Shown here piece after piece: positions 7,484 through 17,238 of a stretch of 64,000 nucleotides of DNA (position 1 is the stretch's first letter; the number at the start of each line of letters is the position of its first letter). The position numbers and the translations under genes are program-made. A model generated the notes under the pieces. It saw only the letters and a list, made by a program, of their open reading frames with translations, was not told the DNA's origin and did no database searches. Origin of the DNA: Pseudomonas sp. C2B4 (lineage in GTDB: Bacteria > Pseudomonadota > Gammaproteobacteria > Pseudomonadales > Pseudomonadaceae); the NCBI RefSeq assembly GCF_013359695.1, contig NZ_JABFMU010000005.1, positions 124,001 through 188,000 on the forward strand, read 5' to 3'.

Positions 7484-10396
7484 ATGCCGCTCGCCACGTT
7501 GATTCATCGCGCCAGTTTGCCCAGTCCGCAAGTCTCTGCGGAGCAAGCGCTTGAGCTGTTGCAGGAGCATTACGGGCTGAGCGGCAGGTTGCAGGCCCTG
7601 GGCAGCCAGCAGGATCTGAACTACCGCGTCGACAGCGAGCAGGGCCGTTTTGTCCTGAAAATCTGCCGGGGCGATTATTCGGCGCTGGAGTTGCAAGCCC
7701 AACACGCCGGGCTCAAACACCTGGCGCAGCACCCTGACGTGCACGTGCCTCGAGTGATCCCCGCGAAAAACGGTGCGGATCTGTTGTCCCTGGACGTCGG
7801 CGGCCAGGCGGTGCATGTGCGCCTGCTGGATTACATCGAGGGTCAGTCCCTGACGCATCTCGATCATTTCAACCGCACGGTGGTGGCCGGCTTCGGTCGC
7901 TTGTGTGGCGAGATGGACCTGGCGCTGGCGGCATTCGATCATCCGGGACTGGAGCGCACGCTGCAGTGGGACGCGCGTCACGCCCAGGCACTGATCGCGC
8001 ATTTGTTGCCGGTTATCCAGGATGACACTCAGCGCACACTGATCGCCGAAGCAGCGGAGCGCGCCGAACGTCATTTGCAACCCTTGATGGACAAGTTGCC
8101 GGTGCAGGCCATCCACATGGACATCACCGACGATAACGTGGTGTGGCAGCGCGATGGCGAGCGTCAATGGCAGTTGCAGGGCGTCATCGATTTCGGCGAC
8201 TTGATTCGCACCTGGCGCATCACCGATCTGTCGGTGACCTGCGCGGCATTGCTGCACCATGCCGATGGCGATCCATTCTGCATTTTGCCGGCGGTGCAGG
8301 CCTATCACGCGGTCAACCCTTTGCAGCATGAAGAATTGCTGGCGCTGTGGCCGCTGATCGTCGCCCGTGCGGCGGTGTTGGTGCTCAGCGGTGAGCAGCA
8401 GGTCAGTATCGATCCGGGCAATGCCTACAGCCGCGATAACCTGACCCACGAATGGGAGATTTTCCGCGTGGCGACCTCCGTGCCGTTGGCGCTGATGGAA
8501 GCGGCGATTCTGAGCGCGGTCGGCCAGCCTTTGCCGGGCATCGTCAGCGAAGGTTTTGCGCCGCTGCTGCCGAGCCTGGTGGGGCGTGAATTTACCTTGA
8601 TCGATCTGGGCGTGCTCAGCCCGCACTTTGAGGCCGGTAACTGGGAACAGGAAGGCATCGATCAACGCCTGCTCGATGAAGCCGCCGCGACGCATGGTCT
8701 GGCGGCCAGTCGCTACGGGCAATACCGCTTGTCCCGCACTCGCCCGGACAGCGCCATCGAACCGGACACCTGCCCGTTGCACGTCGAGTTGCGTGTGCCC
8801 CATGGCACGGCGGTCGAGGCGCCGTTTGCCGGGGTGGTTCACCAACCCTTGCCGGGCGTTCTGCAACTGGACGGCCCGCAACTGAGCGTGCGTCTGTGGG
8901 GCGTTACGTCATCGCTGCATACAGGCGCTGCGCTGGTCAAAGGCCAGGTGCTGGGCTCGGTCAGCGGGCCGTTGATTGTGCAACTGTGCCGGGGGGCGTC
9001 GTTTACCGCGCCCTTGTTCTGCACGCCGACCCGCGCGCCGGCCTGGCAAGCGTTGTGCCCGTCGCCGGCGGCGCTGCTGGGGCTGGCTTGCGATGCCGAA
9101 CAAGAACTCGATGCGCAAACCTTGCTGGCCCGTCGCGACGCCAGCTTCGCCCGCACGCAAAAACACTATTACGTCGACCCGCCGCGCATTGAACGCGGCT
9201 GGCGCAACCACCTGATCGACATGCAGGGCCGTTCCTACCTCGACATGCTCAACAACGTCGCGGTGCTCGGCCATGGACATCCGCGCATGGCTGCGGTTGC
9301 CAGCCGCCAGTGGTCATTGCTCAACACCAATTCACGGTTCAACTACGCCGCCGTTGCCGAGTTCTCCGAGCGCTTGCTGAAGCTGGCGCCGGACTCCATG
9401 GATCGCGTGTTCCTGGTCAACAGCGGCAGCGAGGCCAATGACCTGGCAATCCGTCTGGCCTGGGCCTACAGCGGCGGTCGCGACATCGTCAGTGTGCTGG
9501 AGGCCTATCACGGCTGGACCGTGGGCGCGGATGCCGTGTCGACCTCGATTGCCGACAATCCCAAGGCGCTGGAAAGCCGCCCGGACTGGGTGCATCCCGT
9601 CACCGCGCCGAACACCTATCGCGGCGAATTCCGTGGTCCGGACAGCGCGCCGGACTATGTACGCAGCGTCGAGCACAACCTGGCAAAAATCGCCGAGCAG
9701 AAACGCCAACTGGCCGGTTTCATCTGTGAACCGGTGTACGGCAATGCCGGTGGTATCTCGCTGCCAGCGGGTTACCTGAAAGAGGTCTATGCCAAGGTGC
9801 GCGCCCAGGGTGGCGTGTGCATCGCCGACGAAGTGCAGGTCGGCTACGGGCGCATGGGGCACTTCTTCTGGGGCTTCGAAGAGCAGGGCGTGGTGCCGGA
9901 CATCATCACCATGGCCAAGGGCATGGGCAACGGCCAGCCACTCGGTGCGGTGATCACCCGTCGGGAAATTGCCGAAGCGCTGGAGGCCGAGGGTTACTTC
10001 TTCTCGTCGGCTGGCGGCAGCCCGGTCAGTTGCCAGATCGGCATGGCGGTGCTGGATGTGATGGAGGAAGAAAAGCTTTGGGAAAACGCTCAGGTCGTGG
10101 GCGGGTATTTCAAGGAGCGTCTTGAAGCGCTGATCGATCTTCATCCGCTGGTGGGGGCCGTGCATGGCTCTGGCTTCTATCTGGGCGTGGAGTTGATCCG
10201 CAACCGCGAAACACTGGAGCCGGCGACCGAGGAAACCACGGAACTGTGCAATCGCTTGCGTGACTTGGGCATCTTCATGCAGCCGACCGGCGATTACCTG
10301 AACGTCCTCAAGATCAAGCCGCCGATGGTGACGTCGCGCCAAAGCGTGGATTTCTTTGTGGACATGCTTTCGAAGGTGCTCGCCGAAGACCTGTAA
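7484..10396 (+). CDS. Kinase-like / M23-like / class III aminotransferase fusion protein
   Basis: 970 residues in three parts. Residues about 20-300 form an aminoglycoside-phosphotransferase-like kinase with 'HMDITDDNVVW' (HxDxxxxN) and 'GVIDFGDL'. Residues about 400-540 look like a degenerate peptidase-M23/lipoyl-like beta domain ('GTAVEAPFAGVVHQPLPG'). Residues about 560-970 form a class III PLP aminotransferase with 'CIADEVQVGYGRMG' and the Schiff-base lysine K812 in 'MAKGMGNG'. The C-terminal domain resembles the phospho-lyase branch (AGXT2L type), which eliminates phosphate from phosphorylated amines. Kinase plus phospho-lyase in one chain suggests phosphorylation followed by elimination or transamination of a hydroxy-amine. 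That is inference; the substrate is unknown. aguBA lies downstream behind a REPIN. Confidence 0.8.
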   Translation: MPLATLIHRASLPSPQVSAEQALELLQEHYGLSGRLQALGSQQDLNYRVDSEQGRFVLKICRGDYSALELQAQHAGLKHLAQHPDVHVPRVIPAKNGADLLSLDVGGQAVHVRLLDYIEGQSLTHLDHFNRTVVAGFGRLCGEMDLALAAFDHPGLERTLQWDARHAQALIAHLLPVIQDDTQRTLIAEAAERAERHLQPLMDKLPVQAIHMDITDDNVVWQRDGERQWQLQGVIDFGDLIRTWRITDLSVTCAALLHHADGDPFCILPAVQAYHAVNPLQHEELLALWPLIVARAAVLVLSGEQQVSIDPGNAYSRDNLTHEWEIFRVATSVPLALMEAAILSAVGQPLPGIVSEGFAPLLPSLVGREFTLIDLGVLSPHFEAGNWEQEGIDQRLLDEAAATHGLAASRYGQYRLSRTRPDSAIEPDTCPLHVELRVPHGTAVEAPFAGVVHQPLPGVLQLDGPQLSVRLWGVTSSLHTGAALVKGQVLGSVSGPLIVQLCRGASFTAPLFCTPTRAPAWQALCPSPAALLGLACDAEQELDAQTLLARRDASFARTQKHYYVDPPRIERGWRNHLIDMQGRSYLDMLNNVAVLGHGHPRMAAVASRQWSLLNTNSRFNYAAVAEFSERLLKLAPDSMDRVFLVNSGSEANDLAIRLAWAYSGGRDIVSVLEAYHGWTVGADAVSTSIADNPKALESRPDWVHPVTAPNTYRGEFRGPDSAPDYVRSVEHNLAKIAEQKRQLAGFICEPVYGNAGGISLPAGYLKEVYAKVRAQGGVCIADEVQVGYGRMGHFFWGFEEQGVVPDIITMAKGMGNGQPLGAVITRREIAEALEAEGYFFSSAGGSPVSCQIGMAVLDVMEEEKLWENAQVVGGYFKERLEALIDLHPLVGAVHGSGFYLGVELIRNRETLEPATEETTELCNRLRDLGIFMQPTGDYLNVLKIKPPMVTSRQSVDFFVDMLSKVLAEDL

Positions 10397-10408
10397 ACAT
10401 AAAATCCT

Positions 10409-10498
10409 TGTGGGAGCGAGCCTGCTCGCGAAGGCGATCGTACAGTCGGCATTGATGTTGACTGGCACGTCGCTTTCGCGAGCAGGCTCGCTCCCACA
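10409..10498. repeat. REPIN (inverted REP pair)
   Basis: The units 'TGTGGGAGCGAGCCTGCTCG' (from 10409) and the reverse complement ending at 10498 flank a spacer of about 40 bases. It is the same family as 1208-1279 and 13205-13294. It lies 12 bases after the aminotransferase stop and 165 bases before aguB, so it probably separates the two transcripts. Confidence 0.9.
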
Positions 10499-10663
10499 CT
10501 TTTTTGGGCTGTTAATTCGATTGTTATCGGGTTTAAGTGCGAAAAATAAGACGGAAGGCTATCCAAATGCTTCAAAAGCCGATTTTTATCGGCTATAAAG
10601 TCGCCAATGTTTGGGTGTGGATGAGCCATGCCCGACCGTCAAGCACTTGCCCGGAGATGATTC

Positions 10664-11542
<879 letters not shown>

Positions 11543-11547
11543 TCGAC

Positions 11548-12654
11548 ATGACCACTTTAAAAAGCACCCCTCGCGCAGACGGCTTCTACATGCCGGCCGA
11601 GTGGGCACCCCAGACCCAGACCTGGATGATCTGGCCCGAGCGGCCGGACAACTGGCGCCTGGGCGGCAAACCGGCGCAAGCCGCGCACGTGGCGGTGGCC
11701 AAGGCCATTGCGCGCTTTGAACCGGTCACCGTGGCGGTTTCCGCCGGCCAGTACGAAAACGCCCGTGCCCGCCTGGACGTGCCGAATATCCGCGTGGTCG
11801 AGATGTCCAGCGACGACGCCTGGGTCCGGGACACCGGGCCGACGTTCGTCATCAATAACAGCGGCGAAGTCCGTGGCGTGAATTGGGACTTCAATGCCTG
11901 GGGCGGTTTCGACGGTGGCCTGTATTCGCCGTGGAACCGTGACTCGCAGGTGGGCGGCAAGATCCTCGAGATCGAGCGCAGCCCGCGCTACCGCACCGAA
12001 GGCTTCGTGCTCGAAGGTGGCTCGATCCACGTCGATGGCGAAGGCACGCTGATCACCACCGAAGAATGCCTGCTCAACCGCAATCGCAATCCGCACCTGA
12101 ACCGTGCAGAAATCGAAGCGGTGCTCAAAGACAATCTGGCTGTGGATAAGATCATCTGGCTGCCGGACGGTTTGTTCAACGACGAAACCGACGGCCATGT
12201 GGATAACTTCTGCTGCTACGTACGTCCGGGCGAAGTGCTGCTGGCGTGGACCGACGACCCGCAGGACCCGAACTACCCGCGTTGCCAGGCGGCGATGAAA
12301 GTGCTGCAAAGCAGCACCGACGCCAAGGGACGCCCGTTCACGGTGCACAAAATGCCGATTCCGGGGCCGCTGTACGCGACCGAGGAAGAGTGCGCCGGCG
12401 TCGATCCGGTGGACGGCACTCAGGAGCGTAATCCTTCGGTGCGCCTGGCCGGTTCCTACGTGAACTTCCTGATCGTCAACGGCGGCATCATTGCACCGAG
12501 CTTCGACGACCCGCTGGATGGCCCTGCCAAGGAGATCCTGCAGTCGCTGTTCCCACAGCATGAGGTGGTGATGGTGCCGGGGCGCGAACTGTTACTGGGT
12601 GGCGGCAACATTCACTGCCTTACCCAACAGCAGCCAGCGCCGCACAAGGAGTGA
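11548..12654 (+). CDS. aguA: Agmatine deiminase
   Basis: 368 residues, the normal family length. It has the guanidino-group-modifying fold with '[15 protein letters not shown]' (about 88-102), '[13 protein letters not shown]' (His/Asp of the catalytic set, about 213-225) and the C-terminal catalytic Cys in '[13 protein letters not shown]' (about 350-362). It deiminates agmatine to N-carbamoylputrescine, the substrate of the AguB encoded just upstream. A rho-independent terminator follows at 12726. Confidence 0.96.
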   Translation: MTTLKSTPRADGFYMPAEWAPQTQTWMIWPERPDNWRLGGKPAQAAHVAVAKAIARFEPVTVAVSAGQYENARARLDVPNIRVVEMSSDDAWVRDTGPTFVINNSGEVRGVNWDFNAWGGFDGGLYSPWNRDSQVGGKILEIERSPRYRTEGFVLEGGSIHVDGEGTLITTEECLLNRNRNPHLNRAEIEAVLKDNLAVDKIIWLPDGLFNDETDGHVDNFCCYVRPGEVLLAWTDDPQDPNYPRCQAAMKVLQSSTDAKGRPFTVHKMPIPGPLYATEEECAGVDPVDGTQERNPSVRLAGSYVNFLIVNGGIIAPSFDDPLDGPAKEILQSLFPQHEVVMVPGRELLLGGGNIHCLTQQQPAPHKE

Positions 12655-12725
12655 GTGAGCCCGTAACAGCCTGAGTTGATTGCGAAAAAAATCAGGCAAA
12701 CGTTTTCGTTCCTCACCGTGCACAG

Positions 12726-12758
12726 AGCCCGCATTCCATAAGGATTGCGGGCTTTTTT
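12726..12758 (+). terminator. Rho-independent terminator after aguA
   Basis: Perfect 8-bp stem AGCCCGCA / TGCGGGCT with a 12-base loop, followed by six T. It lies 72 bases after the aguA stop and ends the aguBA transcript. Confidence 0.88.
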
Positions 12759-12786
12759 GTATCGCTTTCTCAACAATTCAGACACG

Positions 12787-12803
12787 TTGGCATAGCTCTT
12801 GTA
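12787..12803 (+). promoter_or_regulatory. Candidate sigma-54 (-24/-12) promoter
   Basis: 'TTGGCATAGCTCTTGTA' has GG, exactly ten bases, then GT, close to the YTGGCACGRNNNTTGCW consensus; the one important deviation is T for C in the -12 GC. It lies about 100 bases upstream of the small gene at 12901. No activator site was identified. This is a candidate only. Confidence 0.4.
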
Positions 12804-12900
12804 TCGCTTCTTGGGCAACACAGGGAGGGGGAGAACTTAGTTGTTCTGTCATAAACCTTGGATAAGTTAGGCCGCTCACAAACCAGGAGAGAGCGCTGAA

Positions 12901-13113
12901 ATGAACGCCGAAGTAAATGTGGTGAGCGAGCGGGCGTTGCATCCCCTGGCGGTAAATAGCGAATCGCTCCAGATCCTGGCGCACTGGTTCAAGTCCAATG
13001 GAACGCGTCAGATCAGCGAGACTGATCCGCGCCGGACGATGATCGAGCGCTACCCCGCTGGTTTATTCAGCGAAGCGGAACTGGATGCGTTGTGGGATGT
13101 GATGGAAGGATAA
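12901..13113 (+). CDS. Small hypothetical protein (70 aa)
   Basis: 70 residues with no recognised domain. It is hydrophilic, with an acidic C-terminal helix ('SEAELDALWDVMEG') and a central 'ETDPRRTMIERYPAG' segment. There is no signal peptide or membrane segment, so it is likely cytoplasmic. It is judged real because AGGAGAG sits ten bases before the ATG, a perfect terminator follows 27 bases after the stop, and a sigma-54-like promoter lies upstream. It is monocistronic between aguA and the TonB-dependent receptor. Function unknown. Confidence 0.7.
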   Translation: MNAEVNVVSERALHPLAVNSESLQILAHWFKSNGTRQISETDPRRTMIERYPAGLFSEAELDALWDVMEG

Positions 13114-13139
13114 GAAGAAAAACAACGGATTGATCAAAT

Positions 13140-13171
13140 AAAAGCGCTGCCGGGATGGCAGCGCTTTTTTT
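13140..13171 (+). terminator. Rho-independent terminator
   Basis: 'AAAGCGCTGCC' GGGA 'TGGCAGCGCTTT' forms a stem of about 11 bp followed by a T-run. It lies 27 bases downstream of the small gene ending at 13113. Confidence 0.9.
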
Positions 13172-13204
13172 ATGGACAAAGAATTCCCGGTCAATGTTGT
13201 CCAC

Positions 13205-13294
13205 TGTGGGAGCGAGCCTGCTCGCGAAGGCGGACTGACCGTCAACATTGAAGTTGAATGTTCTGGCCTCTTCGCGAGCAGGCTCGCTCCCACA
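13205..13294. repeat. REPIN (inverted REP pair)
   Basis: The same REP units as at 1208 and 10409, in inverted orientation with a spacer of about 40 bases, placed between the small gene's terminator and the end of the TonB-dependent receptor gene. The outer 25 bases are identical to those at 10409. Confidence 0.9.
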
Positions 13295-13309
13295 GGTGGT
13301 ATTCGGTGA

Positions 13310-15415
13310 TTAGAAGCTGTAGGTACCGGTCACCACCACGCTACGCGGCTCCCCCGGCTGAATCTGCGCCGCGCTGGTGGCCGACGAGTAATAGGTCTTG
13401 TCGGTGATGTTGTTCAGCGCCGCGCGCAAATCCCAATCCTTCTGGCGGAACCCGGCCAGCGCGTCCCAGCGGCCATAACCGGGCAGTACGGTGGTGTTGA
13501 GGTTATCGGCATAACGGTCACCCACCAGGGTCAAACCGGTCTCGGCGTACCAACCCATTTCCGGTTTCCAGGTCAGGAACAGGCTGCCGTTATGCTTGGC
13601 CACGTTGCTGATGCGCTTGCCCTCAAAGCCATTGTTGTCCTTCTCGACCGTTGCGTCCTGCACACCCACGCCGCCACGCACATACCAGTTGCCGGCGATC
13701 TTGCCGGTGGCGGTCAGCTCGATCCCTCGGGAACGTTGCAGGCCGGAAAGCAGGGTAATGGTCGGGTTGTTCGGGTCGCTGGTGCGGCGGTTGTACAGTT
13801 CCAGTTCATAGATCGCCAGCGTGGTGCTCAGGCGATCGTCCAGCCAGTCGCTCTTCACGCCGATCTCTTTCTGCTTGGTCAGCTCGGGACTGAGGTCGTT
13901 GGTGTTACCCGCGGCGCCCGGCGTGATACCGATCAAACCACCGCCAACCGGCGAGAACGTCTTCGACCACGAGGCGTAGAAGGAGTGATTCTGCAGCGGC
14001 GTCCAGACCAGTCCTACACGTGGGCTGGTGCTATGGCTGTCACGGTCTTCGGAAATGCCCCGCAGCTTGTTGGTCGACTCGATGTCGAACGTGTCGTAGC
14101 GCAAACCGGAGAGCAATTGCCATTGATCGTTCAGTTGCAGTTGATCCTGTACATACACCGCGCGGCTTTCGACTTCGGTATGGGAACTGCTGTTGACCTG
14201 CATGCGCCCCGTGTGGCGCAAATCGCGATTGGGATTACTGAGGTCCAGCGACGGTACAGGCGAGCTGCCCGGCCCGCTGGTGGCCGCGGTGTACAAAGTC
14301 GGATCGCGGCGCTGGCTGCCGATTTCGAGTCCGGTCAGCAGGCGATGCTCCAGGCCGAAGGTATCGAATCCGCCTTCCAGCTCAAGGTTGTTGTAGATAT
14401 TGCGGGTGGTCAGGTCCTGCTGCCAGCGCTGGCGCGTGACCCGGTTGGTCGCCGGGGTGTAGCCGGTCAGGTAGGTGTTGTCGAAATCGCTGTTGAGCTT
14501 GAACACGCCCAGGGTCTGGCGCAGTTGCCAGTTGTCGCTGAGTTCATAGGTGAGTTTCGAGCGCAGGGATTGCGATTTATCGTCGATGAAATCGTGCTCG
14601 CTGCCGTAGGTCGTATCGCGGCCAACGTCAGCGGGGCGTCCGTTTACCCCGGGGATACCGCGATCCGGCGTACGGTTGTAGCGGCTGTATTCGTACTGCA
14701 CCAGCCAGTTCAGGTCGGGGGTCAGTTGCCAGCTCATCGATGGCGCGAACAATTGGCGGTTGCCGCTCACGCCATCGCGGAAGCTGTTCTGGTCCATGTT
14801 GCCCATGTTCAGGCGCAGGCTGATGTTCTCGGAAGGGTCAGTGCTGAGGTCGGCATACAGGCTGCGCAGATCGTCGCTGCCACCCTGGGCTTCGAGGGTC
14901 GAGCGGCGGCCGAATTCTGGCAATTTGCTCACCCGATTGACGATCCCGCCCTGGCTGCCGCGGCCGTACAACACCGCGGCCGGGCCTTTGAGCACGTCGA
15001 TGCGTTCGATGTTGTGCAAATCGCGCACGTACTGGCTGTCGTCGCGGATGCCGTCGAGATAGAAATCGTTGCTGGCGTCGAAGCCCCGGATGCGCAGGCT
15101 GTCGAAGCGGGTGTCAGCGCCGCTGCTGACGTTGGGAATGCCGCTCAATGCAGTGCCCAGGTCGTTGGTGCCGTAATCGACGACATTCGCGGTTTTGATC
15201 GAGTCGATGGCTTGTGGCACGTAGCGTACCGGCGTGTTGGTGCGGGTGGCAGTATTGGTTTCCTTCACGCGCGGGTCATCTGCCTCAGTTTCGGCGCTGA
15301 TGGACGTGGCAGGTAGCGTGGTGGGTGCAGCGTAGGAAAAACCGGCAGACAGCAAAGCAGAAAGCCCAAGACTGTAGGGCAAAACGCGAAAAGGGGCAGG
15401 CATTGAAGAACGCAT
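13310..15415 (-). CDS. TonB-dependent siderophore receptor (catecholate type)
   Basis: 701 residues. A signal peptide ending near 'GFSYAA' (about residue 29) is followed directly by the plug domain ('VPQAIDSIKTANVVDYG', 'LRIRGFDASNDFYLDGIRDD', 'ERIDVLKGPAAVLYGRGSQGG'). A 22-strand barrel follows and ends in the outer-membrane C-terminal Phe ('VVVTGTYSF'). There is no N-terminal signalling extension, so it should not control its own sigma factor. It resembles Fiu-like receptors for monomeric catecholates, but the ligand is not determined. A Fur-like box lies about 40 bases upstream of the start. Confidence 0.9.
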   Translation of the reverse strand: MRSSMPAPFRVLPYSLGLSALLSAGFSYAAPTTLPATSISAETEADDPRVKETNTATRTNTPVRYVPQAIDSIKTANVVDYGTNDLGTALSGIPNVSSGADTRFDSLRIRGFDASNDFYLDGIRDDSQYVRDLHNIERIDVLKGPAAVLYGRGSQGGIVNRVSKLPEFGRRSTLEAQGGSDDLRSLYADLSTDPSENISLRLNMGNMDQNSFRDGVSGNRQLFAPSMSWQLTPDLNWLVQYEYSRYNRTPDRGIPGVNGRPADVGRDTTYGSEHDFIDDKSQSLRSKLTYELSDNWQLRQTLGVFKLNSDFDNTYLTGYTPATNRVTRQRWQQDLTTRNIYNNLELEGGFDTFGLEHRLLTGLEIGSQRRDPTLYTAATSGPGSSPVPSLDLSNPNRDLRHTGRMQVNSSSHTEVESRAVYVQDQLQLNDQWQLLSGLRYDTFDIESTNKLRGISEDRDSHSTSPRVGLVWTPLQNHSFYASWSKTFSPVGGGLIGITPGAAGNTNDLSPELTKQKEIGVKSDWLDDRLSTTLAIYELELYNRRTSDPNNPTITLLSGLQRSRGIELTATGKIAGNWYVRGGVGVQDATVEKDNNGFEGKRISNVAKHNGSLFLTWKPEMGWYAETGLTLVGDRYADNLNTTVLPGYGRWDALAGFRQKDWDLRAALNNITDKTYYSSATSAAQIQPGEPRSVVVTGTYSF

Positions 15416-15450
15416 CCGTAGATTTTTAGGGGTGTAGCGAGACGGCGCGA

Positions 15451-15473
15451 ATGGTAATGCTTGCTATTTACTT
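15451..15473 (-). promoter_or_regulatory. Candidate Fur box upstream of the siderophore receptor
   Basis: On the minus strand the 23-base site begins GTAAATAGCAAGCATTACC. It matches the pseudomonad Fur consensus (GCAAATGATAATCATTCTC type) at about 15 of 23 positions by eye. It lies 36-58 bases before the receptor start, a location suited to iron repression. Confidence 0.4.
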
Positions 15474-15650
15474 TCGTTAATTATTCTTGGGAAGTTCCCT
15501 CGCTGGAGTGTTTCTAATTGTGTCGTGATTGTTACTTTTGGTTTGTGTCGTTTGAATCAACCGAGGGAAGAGACGCGGGGAATTGAATTTTTCTGCTGCG
15601 TAAAGTCATTTCTTAGACGATTTTTGCCTACTTACAGACGATTCATGAAA

Positions 15651-15680
15651 TTGACACATCGTCGAGGGCGCGGCTACGAT
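15651..15680 (+). promoter_or_regulatory. Strong sigma-70-like promoter with no downstream gene in reach
   Basis: TTGACA at 15651-15656, an 18-base spacer, and TACGAT at 15675-15680. Transcription would begin near 15687 and meet a terminator at 15730-15761. Confidence 0.5.
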
Positions 15681-15686
15681 TCGGCC

Positions 15687-15761
15687 AACGCCTGTGGCAG
15701 ACCGCCATGACCCTAAAACAATAAAAAGGCCCGCCACGAGAGATCGTGGGCGGGTTTTTTT
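15687..15761 (+). ncRNA. Candidate small RNA between the TonB receptor and oprD genes
   Basis: Defined by the consensus-like promoter at 15651-15680 and the rho-independent terminator at 15730-15761, giving a transcript of about 75 bases with no convincing reading frame or RBS. It is not assigned to a known RNA family. It could instead be a short attenuated leader of the porin gene whose ATG is at 15845. The 5' end is estimated from the -10 position. Confidence 0.35.
15730..15761 (+). terminator. Rho-independent terminator
   Basis: Stem CCCGCCACGA / TCGTGGGCGGG (one bulged G) with a GAGA tetraloop and seven T (15755-15761). It lies upstream of the porin gene rather than after a coding sequence. 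Confidence 0.8.
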
Positions 15762-15844
15762 GTTTGCGGAATGAAAAAAGAGCGCGATAGTGCCGTTTCA
15801 GTCGTTCGACACAGCGCGTTTCAACCCGTAATAAGGAAAACAAA

Positions 15845-17131
15845 ATGTTGAACAAGCGAATCAGCCTGATCGCTCTGGGGATTTTGAGCGCTTCACAGGC
15901 CATGGCTAACGACCAGGCCGAATCCAAGGGATTTGTCGAAGACAGCAGCCTCAAGGTGCTGCTGCGCAATGCCTACATGAACCGTGATTTCAAGGATGGC
16001 AACGACGATAAGTCCGAGTGGGGCCAAGCCGCCATCGGTACGTTCTCGTCCGGTTTCACCCAAGGCACCATCGGCGTGGGCGTGGATGCCTTCGGTCTGT
16101 ACGCACTGAACCTGGAGCGCAGCGAAGACCGCAGTGGCGCACAAGGTATCGACTTCTTCAAAAAGGGCGCCAGTGGCGAACCGGCTGACGACCTGGCCAA
16201 GGCAGGCGCCGCCGTCAAATTCCGCCTGTCCAGCACGACACTGACCTACGGCGACCAGATGCCGGCCTTGCCGGTGCTGAGCTACGACAACGTGCGTCTG
16301 CTGCCGGAAAGCTACACCGGTACTCTGATCACCTCCAAGGAGATCAAGGGGCTGCAACTGGACGCCGGTCGCTTCACCGCCGAATCGCGTAAAAGCGCTG
16401 AAGGCCATGACAGCGGTGGCCTGAAGTCGATCAACGTGTTGGGCGGCAGCTACCAGTTCACTGAACAGTTCAAGGCGTCCCTGTACGCCTCCGACGTCGA
16501 AGACGTGCTGAAGAAGCAATACGTAAACGCCAACTACGTGTTCCCGCTGGCCAAGGATCAGTCCCTGACCCTGGACTTCAACGGCTACCGCACCAAGCTG
16601 GACAGTTCCTATGTTGAAGACGTCGGTGCAACCGGCGACGACAACAAGATCTGGAGCCTGGCAGCCGTCTACGCCACCGGCCCGCACTCGTTCACCCTCG
16701 GCTACCAGCGCAGCACTGGCGACAGCAACCTGGGCTACCCGTACGGCGGCTACCAGAAAGACCAGAACCGCATCGGTGACGGTGGCAACACCATCTACCT
16801 GGCCAACTCCTACTGGTCCGACTTCAACGCCGAAGACGAACGCAGCTGGCAACTGGGCTACGGCCTGGACTTCAGCACCTTCGGTGTTCCGGGCCTGAGC
16901 TATAACTTCGCCTACGTACGCGGTGACAACATCACCACCTCCACCAGCGAAGGCGGTACCGAGCGCGAAATCTTCAACCAGTTCAAATACGTCGTGCAAA
17001 GCGGCCCGGCCAAAGACCTGAGCGTGAAACTGCGCAGCTCGATCCTGCGCGTGTCGCAGAAGTCGAGCGAGTACAACGTCAGCGGTAACGAAGTGCGTGT
17101 GTTCGTGGATTACCCGATCAACATTTTCTGA
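15845..17131 (+). CDS. OprD-family outer-membrane porin
   Basis: 428 residues with a signal peptide ending at 'QAMA' (about residue 20). An OprD-type barrel follows: 'LKVLLRNAYMNRDF' near the mature N-terminus, 'EWGQAAIGTFSSGFTQGTIGVGVDAFG', 'YGGYQKDQNRIGDGGNTIY' and a C-terminal 'FVDYPINIF'. Members take up basic amino acids, peptides or carboxylates; the closest specificity cannot be told from sequence. AAGGAA precedes the ATG. A terminator follows at 17177. Confidence 0.92.
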   Translation: MLNKRISLIALGILSASQAMANDQAESKGFVEDSSLKVLLRNAYMNRDFKDGNDDKSEWGQAAIGTFSSGFTQGTIGVGVDAFGLYALNLERSEDRSGAQGIDFFKKGASGEPADDLAKAGAAVKFRLSSTTLTYGDQMPALPVLSYDNVRLLPESYTGTLITSKEIKGLQLDAGRFTAESRKSAEGHDSGGLKSINVLGGSYQFTEQFKASLYASDVEDVLKKQYVNANYVFPLAKDQSLTLDFNGYRTKLDSSYVEDVGATGDDNKIWSLAAVYATGPHSFTLGYQRSTGDSNLGYPYGGYQKDQNRIGDGGNTIYLANSYWSDFNAEDERSWQLGYGLDFSTFGVPGLSYNFAYVRGDNITTSTSEGGTEREIFNQFKYVVQSGPAKDLSVKLRSSILRVSQKSSEYNVSGNEVRVFVDYPINIF

Positions 17132-17176
17132 TGATCGGTTGCGATATCGAGGCCTGATTCAAGGCCGGGAAAAAAG

Positions 17177-17203
17177 AAGCCCCGACTGGTTCGGGGCTTT
17201 TTT
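17177..17203 (+). terminator. Rho-independent terminator after the OprD-family gene
   Basis: Stem AGCCCCGA / TCGGGGCT with a 5-base loop and six T. It lies 46 bases after the porin stop. The A-rich 5' flank makes it potentially bidirectional for the convergent M48 gene. Confidence 0.9.
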
Positions 17204-17238
17204 GTGGGCTTCTTGCCTCGATGACGGCGACCTGCCCG

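Noticed and set aside
15525..15710. A 61-codon reading frame upstream of oprD
   Set aside because: No RBS, odd composition and overlap with the sigma-70 promoter; better explained as non-coding.
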